Assembly: GCF_024347355.1 (NCBI RefSeq)
Contig: NZ_AP025465.1
Location: 1,302,001 to 1,366,000 of the forward strand
Direction of reading: 5' to 3'
DNA length: 64,000 nt
DNA from: Vibrio chagasii
GTDB taxonomy: Bacteria > Pseudomonadota > Gammaproteobacteria > Enterobacterales > Vibrionaceae
This document shows, one piece after another, positions 28,777-37,977 of this stretch (its first letter is position 1; every line of letters begins with the position of its first letter). Position numbers and translations under genes: made by a program. The notes below the pieces were generated by a model. It worked only from the letters and a program-made list of their open reading frames with translations, made no database searches and was not told the origin of the DNA.

Positions 28777-30294
28777 ATGACGGTTATTCGTAAGCAAGAT
28801 GTGATCAGCAGTGTCGCTGACGCACTTCAGTACATTTCTTATTATCACCCTTTAGACTTTGTCCAAGCCCTAGAAAAAGCGTACGAGAAAGAAGAGAGCC
28901 AAGCAGCTAAAGATGCGATCGCTCAGATTCTGATTAACTCACGTATGTCTGCGGAAGGTCACCGTCCTATCTGTCAGGATACAGGTATCGTTACTTGTTT
29001 CGTGAACATCGGTATGGATGTGAAGTGGGAAACGGATCTAACAGTACAACAAATGGTTGATGAAGGCGTTCGTCAAGCTTACAACAACCCAGATAACCCA
29101 CTGCGTGCATCTGTCCTAATGGACCCTGCAGGTAAGCGTATTAATACTAAAGACAACACTCCTGCGGTTGTTCACATTAATATGGTTCCTGGCAACAAGG
29201 TTGAAATTCAAATCGCGGCGAAAGGCGGCGGTTCTGAGAACAAAACTAAGATGGTTATGCTAAACCCTTCTGATGACATCGCAGAATGGGTAGAGAAGAC
29301 GCTACCAACGATGGGTGCAGGTTGGTGTCCACCGGGTATGCTAGGTATAGGCATCGGCGGTACTGCTGAGAAAGCGGCGGTACTGGCGAAAGAGTCTTTG
29401 ATGGAACACATCGATATCCAAGAGCTTATCGAGAAAGGTCCTGAGAACGCAGAAGAAGAGCTTCGTTTAGACATCTTCAACCGCGTAAACAAACTAGGTA
29501 TTGGTGCACAAGGTCTTGGTGGTCTAACTACCGTTGTTGATGTGAAGATCAAAACAGCACCAACACACGCAGCGTCTAAGCCTGTTTGCCTAATTCCGAA
29601 CTGTGCAGCAACACGTCACGTTCACTTCACACTAGACGGCAGCGGCCCAGCAGAGCTAACGCCACCTAAACTAGAAGAGTGGCCAGACATCACTTGGGAA
29701 GCGGGTGCAAATACACGTCGCGTGAACCTTGATGAAGTAACCAAAGAAGACGTTCAAGAGTGGAAGACGGGTGAAACGGTTCTTCTATCAGGCAAAATTT
29801 TAACGGGCCGTGATGCAGCGCATAAGCGTATTCAAGGTATGCTTGAAAGCGGTGAGGGTTTACCTGAAGGCGTCGATTTTAAAGGTAAGTTTATCTACTA
29901 CGTAGGCCCTGTGGATGCAGTCGGCGACGAAGCGGTAGGTCCTGCGGGTCCAACAACGTCAACACGTATGGATAAATTCACTGACATGATGCTAAACGAA
30001 ACAGGCATCATGGGTATGATCGGTAAGGCGGAACGTGGCCCTGCTACGGTTGAATCAATCAAAGAGCACAAAGCGGTTTACTTGATGGCTGTAGGTGGCG
30101 CGGCTTACCTAGTTGCAAAAGCAATCAAGAAAGCACGTGTTGTGGCGTTTGAAGATCTTGGTATGGAAGCGATTTACGAGTTTGAAGTTGAAGACATGCC
30201 AGTAACAGTTGCGGTTGATTCAACAGGCGCAAACGCTCACCAGATCGGCCCTGACACATGGAAAGTGAAAATTGCCGAAGCTGAAAAAGCTTAA
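28777..30294 (+). CDS. fumA: Class I fumarate hydratase
   Basis: A 505-residue iron-sulfur fumarase that converts fumarate to malate in the citric acid cycle. Motifs: RPICQDTGIVTCFVN near residue 65, GGGSENKTKM, and PNCAATRHVHFTLDG, which carry the 4Fe-4S ligands; the C-terminal part (VGPAGPTTSTRMD ... GMIGKAERGP) completes the fused alpha-beta type. The start at 28777 is set by AAGAGG six bases upstream; the open frame begins 39 bases earlier without support. It is monocistronic with its own terminator. The symbol fumA stands for the class, not for proven orthology to FumA over FumB. Confidence 0.92.
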   Translation: MTVIRKQDVISSVADALQYISYYHPLDFVQALEKAYEKEESQAAKDAIAQILINSRMSAEGHRPICQDTGIVTCFVNIGMDVKWETDLTVQQMVDEGVRQAYNNPDNPLRASVLMDPAGKRINTKDNTPAVVHINMVPGNKVEIQIAAKGGGSENKTKMVMLNPSDDIAEWVEKTLPTMGAGWCPPGMLGIGIGGTAEKAAVLAKESLMEHIDIQELIEKGPENAEEELRLDIFNRVNKLGIGAQGLGGLTTVVDVKIKTAPTHAASKPVCLIPNCAATRHVHFTLDGSGPAELTPPKLEEWPDITWEAGANTRRVNLDEVTKEDVQEWKTGETVLLSGKILTGRDAAHKRIQGMLESGEGLPEGVDFKGKFIYYVGPVDAVGDEAVGPAGPTTSTRMDKFTDMMLNETGIMGMIGKAERGPATVESIKEHKAVYLMAVGGAAYLVAKAIKKARVVAFEDLGMEAIYEFEVEDMPVTVAVDSTGANAHQIGPDTWKVKIAEAEKA

Positions 30295-30366
30295 TCAACC
30301 GAAGTCAAAAAGTCGTAATTGATGCTGACTCTAGCGTTTGAATTGTAAGTTTTGACAGAAAGTTAA

Positions 30367-30403
30367 AGACAAAAGTGCAGCATTATCTGCACTTTTGTCT
30401 TAT
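30367..30403 (+). terminator. Terminator after the fumarase gene
   Basis: A 14-bp perfect stem (AGACAAAAGTGCAG / CTGCACTTTTGTCT) with a CATTAT loop, followed by TATTAT. Confidence 0.8.
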
Positions 30404-30458
30404 TATCAATGATATAGTGATAAACACATCGTTTGATATAAGAACATAGGAGAGAGGA

Positions 30459-30644
30459 ATGCCTCGTTTTATTCAGATCCTACAAATTATCTTGGCAGTG
30501 GTGATTGGTAGTTTCATTGGTTACGATTTGATCTTGCACGGAATCAGCATCTTTAACGAAAAATACGTAACCATTACATGTGTATTGTGGTTGATTGTTG
30601 AGATAGCACTGTTTGTTATCTACAAACTCATAGAAGACGATTAG
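30459..30644 (+). CDS. Small two-span membrane protein (61 aa)
   Basis: The sequence shows two hydrophobic segments (about 5-24 and 36-55) with YDLILHGISIFNEKYV between them and an acidic end (KLIEDD). GGAGAGAGG just upstream of the ATG is a strong ribosome site, which supports expression. I cannot name the family. It is flanked by terminators on both sides, so it is transcribed on its own, just before the ycjX-ycjF stress genes. Confidence 0.7.
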   Translation: MPRFIQILQIILAVVIGSFIGYDLILHGISIFNEKYVTITCVLWLIVEIALFVIYKLIEDD

Positions 30645-30666
30645 TCTGCTATTCATTAAAAAATTT

Positions 30667-30704
30667 TAAAGCCCCTGATTATGAATGTAGTCAGGGGCTT
30701 TTAT
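30667..30704 (+). terminator. Terminator after the small membrane protein
   Basis: Stem AAGCCCCTGA / TCAGGGGCTT with a 12-base loop followed by TTATT. Confidence 0.75.
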
Positions 30705-30853
30705 TCATCTAGCATTAAGAATGGATATTGCATACTCACTACTATTAGTAAAAGAACAAGCAACAGCATACAAACTATCCCAATAGGGAAAGAACATAGG
30801 CTTGCCTCTCTATCATCATAACCAGCTTGCCTAAATATCACGGAGTCGTTCAA

Positions 30854-32227
30854 ATGAAACACCTAACTCAAGAAATGAGTGACTTTATAAGCAGAGGAAC
30901 GGATTCTCACATTAGAGTAGCGGTCACGGGTCTGTCTCGTGCAGGTAAAACAGCATTCATTACCTCGTTGGTTAACCAACTTCTTCATACCTCTACTCAT
31001 AAGAATTTACCGCTTCTTGCTTCAGCGAGAGACGGAAGAATTATTGGTGCAAAGCGCATCCCACAACACAACATGATGATTCCGCGCTTCTCTTATGACG
31101 AAGCGATGGAATCATTAAATGGTCAGCCACCTGAATGGCCAGTACCGACGCGCGATGTCAGTGAAATTCGCTTGGCCATCAAATACAAGCCGGCAAAAGG
31201 CGCGAAGAAGTTACTGAGTAAAAACAGTACCCTTTATCTCGACATTGTTGACTATCCGGGTGAATGGTTACTTGATTTACCATTATTGGATATGGATTTT
31301 GAAACGTGGAGCCAATCTCAGTTTGCCGCATTAAAAGGTGACCGAGAAACTTACTCGCAAGAGTGGAGCGCAATGCTTGGCGACGTTGACTTGTTGGCTG
31401 AAGCTGATGAGAAGAAGCTGGTCACCATTGCCGATAGCTACACTCAGTATCTTCATACTTGTAAGAGCAATGGACTACATTGGGTGCAACCGGGGCGATT
31501 TGTATTACCAGGTGAGCTTGAAGGCGCGCCTGTGTTGCAGTTTTTCCCATGCGTAGCACCACAAGGTAAATTCTCGAAAACAAGTAACTATGCGGTGCTG
31601 AAAGCTCGCTATGAAGAGTACCAACAGAAGGTTGTTAAAGCGTTCTACAAGAATCATTTCTCAACCTTCGACAGACAAATTGTGCTGGTGGATTGCTTGC
31701 AGCCACTCAATGCAGGTTACGACTCTTTCATGGATATGCGTGGTGCACTTGAACAGTTATTGAAGAGCTTTAAATATGGTCGAAGCAATATCCTGAGACG
31801 TTTGTTTGCTCCGAAGATCGACAAGATCCTGTTTGCAGCGACTAAGGCAGACCATGTAACACCAGATCAGCACCCAAACTTGGTGTCACTGCTGCAACAG
31901 ATGGTACACCCAGCGTGGCAACAGGCGGCGTTTGAGCATATTGATATGAGCTGCATGAGCATCGCATCTATTCAAGCGACCAGCGCAGGTTATATCTCGT
32001 CGGGCTCGGACAATGTGCCAGCGCTGCAAGGTGTTACTTTGGATAACGTTCCTCAGACTATGTATCCGGGTGAGGTGCCACGCAAGCTGCCGAACAAGCA
32101 GTATTGGGAAACCAACCAGTTTGATTTCACGAGCTTTAGGCCAATGGAGCAACATTCTGATGAACCTTGCCAACACCTAAGAATTGATAAGGTTTTAGAG
32201 TATCTCATTGGCGATAAGTTGAAGTAA
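30854..32227 (+). CDS. ycjX: YcjX family P-loop GTPase-like protein
   Basis: A 457-residue DUF463 protein. G26-LSRA-G31-K-T33 is the Walker A motif (VTGLSRAGKTAFITSL), DIVDYPGEWLLDLPLL looks like the G3 region and AATKADH like the G4 guanine-specificity motif. In E. coli ycjX belongs to the phage-shock/sigma-54 stress neighbourhood with ycjF and tyrR; that gene order is kept here, without psp genes in the window. Its exact role is unknown. The start at 30854 is supported by GGAG eight bases upstream; a TTG at 30827 extends the frame without support. Confidence 0.9.
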   Translation: MKHLTQEMSDFISRGTDSHIRVAVTGLSRAGKTAFITSLVNQLLHTSTHKNLPLLASARDGRIIGAKRIPQHNMMIPRFSYDEAMESLNGQPPEWPVPTRDVSEIRLAIKYKPAKGAKKLLSKNSTLYLDIVDYPGEWLLDLPLLDMDFETWSQSQFAALKGDRETYSQEWSAMLGDVDLLAEADEKKLVTIADSYTQYLHTCKSNGLHWVQPGRFVLPGELEGAPVLQFFPCVAPQGKFSKTSNYAVLKARYEEYQQKVVKAFYKNHFSTFDRQIVLVDCLQPLNAGYDSFMDMRGALEQLLKSFKYGRSNILRRLFAPKIDKILFAATKADHVTPDQHPNLVSLLQQMVHPAWQQAAFEHIDMSCMSIASIQATSAGYISSGSDNVPALQGVTLDNVPQTMYPGEVPRKLPNKQYWETNQFDFTSFRPMEQHSDEPCQHLRIDKVLEYLIGDKLK

Positions 32228-32242
32228 TTGAGGCAATAAAAG

Positions 32243-33316
32243 ATGAGTGAATTAAAAACAAAGCAGGTCTTTAATGAGCCGCTGAAGACCTCTTTTGATG
32301 ACAATGATTATGCTTTTGGTAAACAAGGCATGGATGAAGCGACCCCAGAATTAGGTGCCCAGCAGTTGTTTACGGAACAAGAGAAATTTGTACCCGTTGC
32401 ACCACAGGTTGAGAGCGAGCTAGATGGAGAATCCGAGCAACAACTAGAACAGATCATTCGTCCAAGTAAAAAGAGAAAGTGGTTGGGCTCTGGCTTAATG
32501 GTTGCTTTCGCGGGCTTAGTGGGCTGGCAGGCGATTGATTCTGTCATCACTGCGATTCAATCAGCAGATTGGCTCGCGCTCGGTTGGGCAGGTTTCATTG
32601 CGGCAATCGCTTCATTGGGCTTAGGCGCAATCGGCAAAGAGCTGTGGAAGCTACGCTCATTGAAAGATCACTTCAGTGTTCAAGAGCAGAGTGAAGAGCT
32701 ACTACTAAGTCAAAGTGTCGGCAAAGGCAAAGCATTCTGTGAAAACATCGCCAAGCAGGGCGGCATTATTGCTGAGTCTCCGGCGTTCGATAAGTGGAGA
32801 AACAGCATCAACCCAGCACACAGTGATGCCGAAGTGTTGGATATGTACGATGCGTTGGTTGTTGCACAGCAAGATAAAGTGGCAACTCAAATCGTGACTA
32901 AGTTCTCGACTGAATCGGCGGCTTTGGTGGCGGTGAGCCCATTAGCAGCGGCAGACATGCTGCTAGTGGCGTGGCGTAATTTCACCATGATCGACAAGTT
33001 AGCTGATGTGTATGGCATTGAACTTGGCTACTGGTCTCGCATCAAACTGTTCAAGTTGGTGTTAATCAACATGGCAGCTGCCGGCGCAAGTGAACTCGCG
33101 ATTGATGCAAGCATGGACTTAGTTTCCATGGATCTGGCTGGTAAAGTCTCAGCGAGAGCTGGGCAGGGCTTGGGTGTTGGTATCCTGACTGCTCGATTGG
33201 GTCTAAAGGCCATGACACTGCTTCGCCCTATGCCTTGGCACAATGAACGCAAAGTAAAACTGGCCGACATGCGCAAAGCCGTCCTTTCTGAAATAAAGCG
33301 TATTACCCTTAAATAA
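32243..33316 (+). CDS. ycjF: YcjF family membrane protein (DUF697)
   Basis: A 357-residue protein with a hydrophilic acidic N-terminal 85 residues, then two close membrane spans (about 88-106 and 112-130) and a long C-terminal domain with a further hydrophobic region ([21 protein letters not shown] in pieces). It belongs to the TIGR01620/DUF697 family paired with YcjX. It begins 15 bases after ycjX and is cotranscribed with it. Function unknown; its partner is a stress-associated P-loop protein. Confidence 0.88.
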   Translation: MSELKTKQVFNEPLKTSFDDNDYAFGKQGMDEATPELGAQQLFTEQEKFVPVAPQVESELDGESEQQLEQIIRPSKKRKWLGSGLMVAFAGLVGWQAIDSVITAIQSADWLALGWAGFIAAIASLGLGAIGKELWKLRSLKDHFSVQEQSEELLLSQSVGKGKAFCENIAKQGGIIAESPAFDKWRNSINPAHSDAEVLDMYDALVVAQQDKVATQIVTKFSTESAALVAVSPLAAADMLLVAWRNFTMIDKLADVYGIELGYWSRIKLFKLVLINMAAAGASELAIDASMDLVSMDLAGKVSARAGQGLGVGILTARLGLKAMTLLRPMPWHNERKVKLADMRKAVLSEIKRITLK

Positions 33317-33364
33317 AACGTACGTCTTTGAAACAAAATGTATGACATTGAGTGGTTTGCGAGC

Positions 33365-33390
33365 GAAGAGTAAACATATGTTTACTCTTC
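33365..33390 (+). promoter_or_regulatory. Perfect palindrome upstream of tyrR, TyrR-box-like
   Basis: A 26-base perfect palindrome whose core (33369-33386) reads AGTAAA-N6-TTTACT. The TyrR operator consensus is TGTAAA-N6-TTTACA, so 10 of 12 fixed positions agree, including the critical G and C. It lies 71 bases before the tyrR start codon, so autoregulation is plausible. An alternative is the terminator of ycjF, though only a weak T-run (TTCTTG) follows. Confidence 0.5.
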
Positions 33391-33460
33391 TTCTTGACTG
33401 AACTCAGACCTTAATTCACACTACTGTCAACTTATCCTGACACCTATAATAGGACTATTT

Positions 33461-35005
33461 GTGCGTCTTGAAGTATTGTGTGAAGACCGACTCGGCTTAA
33501 CGCGTGAGTTGCTCGATATCTTGGCCTCAAAAAGCATTGATTTACGAGGAATCGAAATCGATGTTAAAGGCATTATTTACCTGAACTGCCCTGATATTGA
33601 TTTTGATGCTTTTAGTGAACTTATGGCTGAAATTCGTCGAATTTCAGGTGTAAAGGATGTACGAAAAATACAATTCATGCCAAGCGAAAGGCACAACACT
33701 GAGCTGATCGCTTTGCTGGCTAACCTACCTGATCCCGTGATTGCGATTGACCTCAAAGGTTCAGTCGATATGGCAAACCACGCTGCACTCAACCTATTTG
33801 GCAAGCAAGAAGACGAAGTCATTGGCGAGCCACTCGCATCCTTCGTACCTAGCTTTAACTTTGGTCGTTGGATCGAAGGTGAAGTGACACGCCACCGTGA
33901 AGTTGTTGTGTTGGAGGGTTTAGACTTCTCTATTGAAATCCTACCTATCTATCTGGGTGGTGACGTCAACGAGCCTGTGCTGGCGAGCGCGGTGATGACG
34001 ATTCGTTCTTGCAACCAAGAGATGAATACGCCCGATGCGATTCCTGAACAGAACAACTTAGGCTTTGAGCATTTTGTTGGTGTCTCTAATCGCCATAAAG
34101 CGTTAATCAGCCAAGCAAAAAAACTGGCGATGCTAGATCAGCCTCTGCTGATTGAAGGTGATACAGGTACAGGTAAAGAGATGTTGGCGAAAGCGTGTCA
34201 TAACCGCTCAAACCGCTCGTCTTTCCCATTCTTGATTCTGAGCTGTGCATCGATGCCTGATGACGTAGCAGAAACCGAGCTGTTTGGTCACGCCCCAGGT
34301 TCATTTAACCATGAACAAGGTCATAAAGGCATTTTCGAACAAGCCAATGGCGGTACCGTATTTTTAGATGAGATTGGCGAAATGAGCCCGCATCTACAAA
34401 TCAAACTGCTTCGCTTCCTACAAGATGGTTCATTCCGTCGTGTGGGTGAAGAGGAAGAGATGCATGCTGATGTTCGTATTATTGCGTCAACGCGCCACCG
34501 CCTTTCTGAACTTGCTGATTCAGGCTCGTTCCGTGAAGACTTGTTCTACCGCTTGAATGTACTGACTCTCTCTATTCCAGCATTGCGTGAACGTTCTAAC
34601 GACGTAGCACCATTACTGGAACTGTTCGTAGCTAAATACGCGCAGCAGCTTGGTATGTTAAAGCCTAAGCTTACTCAAGAGTTAATCGACCAACTTGGTA
34701 ATTACCAATGGCCGGGTAACATTCGTCAGTTAGACAACATGGTATTACGTGCGCTTACTGAGCTCGATTCAGACACGCTATCGGTTGAGCAGTTCCACTT
34801 GCCTCAGTTAGAAACCATGACAACAGGCATGGCGAACTTGAGCTTAGATGGTTCTCTGGATGAGATCATGAAAGACTATGAGTCTCAGATCTTGGAGAAG
34901 CTTTACCAGTCATTCCCATCAAGTCGTAAGTTAGCTAAGCGTTTGAACGTGTCTCATACCTCTATTGCGAATAAGCTTCGTGATTACGGTATCAGAAAGA
35001 ACTGA
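33461..35005 (+). CDS. tyrR: Transcriptional regulator TyrR
   Basis: Controls aromatic amino acid biosynthesis and transport genes in response to tyrosine, phenylalanine or tryptophan. The 514-residue product aligns by eye with E. coli TyrR (513): ACT domain (1-70, MRLEVLCEDRLGLTRELLDIL), PAS (about 78-190), AAA+ core with Walker A GDTGTGKE and GGTVFLDEIGEM, and a C-terminal helix-turn-helix (SRKLAKRLNVSHTSIANKL). The usual GAFTGA loop of sigma-54 activators is replaced (GHAPGSFNHEQ), as expected for TyrR. The start is GTG at 33461 with AGGA seven bases before. The acetyltransferase gene follows 18 bases later. Confidence 0.95.
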   Translation: MRLEVLCEDRLGLTRELLDILASKSIDLRGIEIDVKGIIYLNCPDIDFDAFSELMAEIRRISGVKDVRKIQFMPSERHNTELIALLANLPDPVIAIDLKGSVDMANHAALNLFGKQEDEVIGEPLASFVPSFNFGRWIEGEVTRHREVVVLEGLDFSIEILPIYLGGDVNEPVLASAVMTIRSCNQEMNTPDAIPEQNNLGFEHFVGVSNRHKALISQAKKLAMLDQPLLIEGDTGTGKEMLAKACHNRSNRSSFPFLILSCASMPDDVAETELFGHAPGSFNHEQGHKGIFEQANGGTVFLDEIGEMSPHLQIKLLRFLQDGSFRRVGEEEEMHADVRIIASTRHRLSELADSGSFREDLFYRLNVLTLSIPALRERSNDVAPLLELFVAKYAQQLGMLKPKLTQELIDQLGNYQWPGNIRQLDNMVLRALTELDSDTLSVEQFHLPQLETMTTGMANLSLDGSLDEIMKDYESQILEKLYQSFPSSRKLAKRLNVSHTSIANKLRDYGIRKN

Positions 35006-35023
35006 TCGAATAAGACCAAAATT

Positions 35024-35611
35024 ATGGAAGATTTGAGCACACCAGAACGCATTTACAAGCGAGATGGAAATCTGATTCTACGTACCGCTGAGATAGACGA
35101 TGCGACGATGATCAGTGAGTACTTTCAGGTGAATCGAGAGTATCTCAAACCTTGGGAACCGATTCGTGAAGATGCATTTTTTGCGAGATCAGGCTGGGCA
35201 CAGCGCCTAATTAAGCTAAACGAGCTTCATAAAATGGGGCTCGGCTACTACTGTTTATTGATTAATGCCGATACTAACGAAATGTTAGGGACTATCTCGT
35301 TCAGTAATTTGTCTCGTTTCCCGTTCTATGCATGTAACGTAGGCTATTCACTCGCAGAGCAAGCTCAGGGCCATGGTTACATGCGCAGAGGTCTTAGTAT
35401 GGCGAAAGACTACATGTTTGACGTGCAGAACATGCATCGCCTAATGGCGGGTTATATGCCTCACAATGAACGAAGTGCGGGCGTACTGGAGCATCTCGGC
35501 TTTGTACGTGAAGGTTTTGCTAAAGATTACCTACAAATTAACGGTAAATGGGAAGACCACATACTGACAGCGCTCGTCAATCCTAACTGGGAAGATAGAC
35601 GCAACATCTAG
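35024..35611 (+). CDS. GNAT acetyltransferase, RimJ-like
   Basis: A 195-residue GNAT-family N-acetyltransferase. The acetyl-CoA site is seen in YSLAEQAQGHGYMRRGLSMA, and the C-terminal HRLMAGYMPHNERSAGVLEHLGFV followed by GKWEDHILTAL is the RimJ/RimL pattern in parts. RimJ acetylates the N-terminus of ribosomal protein S5 in E. coli; whether this does so is inferred. It starts 18 bases after tyrR and is probably cotranscribed. Confidence 0.87.
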   Translation: MEDLSTPERIYKRDGNLILRTAEIDDATMISEYFQVNREYLKPWEPIREDAFFARSGWAQRLIKLNELHKMGLGYYCLLINADTNEMLGTISFSNLSRFPFYACNVGYSLAEQAQGHGYMRRGLSMAKDYMFDVQNMHRLMAGYMPHNERSAGVLEHLGFVREGFAKDYLQINGKWEDHILTALVNPNWEDRRNI

Positions 35612-35645
35612 ACACAGTCTATAAGCTCACAAACGAGCAGCGATT

Positions 35646-35693
35646 AAAAAAGGCAGCGAATATTAAGCGATGTAGCGTTGCTGCCTTTATTAA
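35646..35693 (+). terminator. Terminator after the RimJ-like gene
   Basis: Stem AAAGGCAGC / GCTGCCTTT around a 22-base loop, with A-run before and TTTATT after. Confidence 0.65.
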
Positions 35694-35749
35694 AAGAACA
35701 TAGAGCCATGGTTGAACCATCGGCCTGAGAAGATATTAGAGGAATTTTG

Positions 35750-36223
35750 ATGTCATACACAACTTTGGATGAATACCAAAGAAAATGGATTTTTACTCAC
35801 CAGTCGATGCCACTTCCGGCTGAGGATTTGGAAAAGATTAAGCCAATGACACAGGCAAGAGCGTCTCAGTTTTGGAAAGAGAACGTGAGCCCTCAAAGCC
35901 CAGACGCTGAGCGACTAAGCTCGCAAGACTGGCCGAGCAAAGCATCGAACTGGAAAGAAGAGATCAGCTGGATGGCACATTGGGAAGCCGATGAGCCGGA
36001 AATGCCAGAAGAGATCCTTAACTTTATTGATTGGCAAGATGACGTAACTGTTTATTTTTGTTATGAAAAGTATAATGTTCTTGAAACCAAATGGGCCGTT
36101 TTTAAGAAGCATTGGAAGAACTTTTTGTTCTACGATGATGGTCCAATTCTATTAGGTCGTCGTCGCTCTGAAGCGCTTTGGTTTGCGACTAATGGTACGG
36201 TGAAAATCGGTAACCGAGCATAA
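35750..36223 (+). CDS. DUF2947-like conserved hypothetical protein
   Basis: A 157-residue soluble protein, Trp- and Asp-rich, with no signal peptide. The opening SYTTLDEYQRKWIFTHQSMP resembles DUF2947 proteins known from vibrios and relatives; function not known. The ATG at 35750 is chosen because GAGGA lies about seven bases upstream; the frame also has a TTG one codon before. The assignment is from memory of the family. Confidence 0.65.
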   Translation: MSYTTLDEYQRKWIFTHQSMPLPAEDLEKIKPMTQARASQFWKENVSPQSPDAERLSSQDWPSKASNWKEEISWMAHWEADEPEMPEEILNFIDWQDDVTVYFCYEKYNVLETKWAVFKKHWKNFLFYDDGPILLGRRRSEALWFATNGTVKIGNRA

Positions 36224-36247
36224 GCTGAAACGAATTTTAAGTGGTAG

Positions 36248-36277
36248 AAAAGCGAGCATAGTGCTCGCTTTTTTTAT
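36248..36277 (+). terminator. Bidirectional terminator overlapping the GAF-GGDEF stop region
   Basis: Stem AAAAGCGAGCA / TGCTCGCTTTT with a TAG loop and a seven-T run, between convergent genes. Confidence 0.88.
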
Positions 36278-37272
36278 TTTAGTTGGGCGTAACGTTTACT
36301 TATTTTGTTTTCGTACATTTGCTCATCCGTTAGTCGAATTAACTCTTCGATAGGTGGAATATTTGACGAGTAAATAAGTGAACCATGGCTAAAAGTTGCG
36401 TGGCAATCTATACCTAGTTTTTGGGAATGTTTGTTAAAGTCGGATTGAACTCGGCTTATTATCTTATTTAGGGAGTCTTCGGTGATGTCTCTACACAATA
36501 AGAGAAACTCATCTCCTCCAAGTCTTCCACAAATATCATCCTTACGAGTGTTACGTTGAAGTGAATGAGAGAAGGACTTTATATATTGGTCGACAATATT
36601 ATGTCCGAAGTTATCATTAACATACTTAAGTCCGTCGATATCAAAATAAACAGTTCCAATACTCACGCCATTTTCTATAGTGCTATCGATGAATTTGGGT
36701 GACTCGCTTAATATCGCTCTACGATTAAATACTTGAGTCAATTCGTCGTGATTAGACGTATACTTCAATTTGCGTACTCGTTCCGCAGTATGTACTTCTC
36801 TTTCTAATAGCGCGCGAATGCTCTCCATTAAATTTATCTGTATTGGTTTATAAGAGGTCTCTTTAGTATCTAGCGCACAAAGTGTTGCAAACATGCTGTC
36901 GTCCGATTGTAAGATCGGCAAGCCTAGGTAAGAGACGTAGCCCATCTGCGTGAGCTCGGGATTGTCGCTCCATTCCTCTTTACCAGACGCATTTTTTACA
37001 TAAAGCATTGCTCTGGTTTCCATCACGGTCTTGCAGTACAAATTGATGTCTCTGGGGATGATTTTGCCAGGGTTCGCTTTAACTCCTGGTGAAGAAGACA
37101 TCGCAATGTTTTGGAATCCAACTTCAGACGTAAGAATAAGCCCAACAGCGGGAGCATTAAGCACTTCTGCTATGTTATTGAGCAGGCTTTTCCATAAAGA
37201 GAGGTCCATTTCTTTCACTAGATCATTGATGGCATATTTAGAGCTGGATTGGTAGATATTGGTAAATGGCAT
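36274..37272 (-). CDS. GAF-GGDEF diguanylate cyclase with inhibitory site
   Basis: A 332-residue soluble enzyme. Residues about 20-160 form a GAF-like sensor (YVSYLGLPILQSDDSMFATLCALD), followed by GGDEF from about 170. The catalytic signature GGDEF is at 252-256, and R243-K-D-D246 five residues before it is the canonical RxxD product-inhibition site. It should make c-di-GMP and be feedback inhibited. The ligand of the GAF-like domain is unknown. Single gene; about 330 bases of AT-rich spacer lie upstream. Confidence 0.9.
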   Translation of the reverse strand: MPFTNIYQSSSKYAINDLVKEMDLSLWKSLLNNIAEVLNAPAVGLILTSEVGFQNIAMSSSPGVKANPGKIIPRDINLYCKTVMETRAMLYVKNASGKEEWSDNPELTQMGYVSYLGLPILQSDDSMFATLCALDTKETSYKPIQINLMESIRALLEREVHTAERVRKLKYTSNHDELTQVFNRRAILSESPKFIDSTIENGVSIGTVYFDIDGLKYVNDNFGHNIVDQYIKSFSHSLQRNTRKDDICGRLGGDEFLLLCRDITEDSLNKIISRVQSDFNKHSQKLGIDCHATFSHGSLIYSSNIPPIEELIRLTDEQMYENKISKRYAQLK

Positions 37273-37604
37273 GAATGATCACCTTTTTGGAATGTCATAC
37301 CGTTGGCTCTAATGTCAAACTTCTTCCTTTGCAATCTGAAATAATATATTTCCTTCCGTTTGTATTTTTAATAAGACAAAGGCATAGCCCATAGGTGGCG
37401 TGTTTATAAAAACTATAAAAAAAACGCTACGACCATATTTATTTCTTAATAAAAATAAGTGAACTCTATTTGTTTAAATAATGTGCTTATAAGGCGGTTT
37501 TCGATATGTAAATCACAATTTCACTATGGTTTAACCGGAAAGTATTGAATCAATAGGGGAGAGTCCTATATTGGGAAGTGTAGCCTTAGTGGAGGTGAAG
37601 TATT
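37273..37604. other. AT-rich divergent intergenic region
   Basis: About 330 bases between the GGDEF gene and a 71-residue ORF. It should hold both promoters. I looked for a c-di-GMP riboswitch core and did not find one. No clear hairpin or ORF is seen. Confidence 0.5.
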
Positions 37605-37820
37605 ATGATTTGGGATACTCTCGAACGTGTAAATAAACTTCGCAAGGAAGCAATGGAGGATCCAGAATTCTTGGATTCAGCAAAAATGCATGAGGAATGG
37701 CTTTTGAGCGAAACTCATAACCAGCCAAATAAAGGAGCTAAAGAAAAGAAACCTAAAAAACTGTCTGACATCTATGAGAATACAGACTTTACTATCAACC
37801 CAAACGGAACGAAACATTAA
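37605..37820 (+). CDS. Small hydrophilic protein of unknown function (71 aa)
   Basis: A charged protein (Lys, Glu, Asp rich) with a GAKEKKPKKLSDIYE segment, no signal peptide and no membrane span. GGAGG upstream of the ATG gives a strong ribosome site. Not recognised. It ends before a terminator shared with the convergent Hsp70 gene. Confidence 0.6.
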   Translation: MIWDTLERVNKLRKEAMEDPEFLDSAKMHEEWLLSETHNQPNKGAKEKKPKKLSDIYENTDFTINPNGTKH

Positions 37821-37902
37821 ACAATGATTAACTGTAACACGGCTGAGGCTCTTAACCCGGAAGCTAAGTACCAACGACACACACCAGCCTTTAGCCACCA
37901 AT

Positions 37903-37940
37903 AAAAAAGCCACTTTCAATGTATCGAAAGTGGCTTTTTC
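37903..37940 (+). terminator. Bidirectional terminator between the small ORF and the Hsp70 gene
   Basis: A 14-bp stem (AAAAAGCCACTTTC / GAAAGTGGCTTTTT) with an 8-base loop, T-runs on both strands. Confidence 0.88.
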
Positions 37941-37977
37941 TTTTCTAGCTGCTTAGAAGCGATATCTGCATTCAGCC

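Noticed and set aside
37273..37604. A c-di-GMP riboswitch near the GGDEF gene
   Set aside because: I searched by eye for the GEMM core and its paired stems and did not see them.
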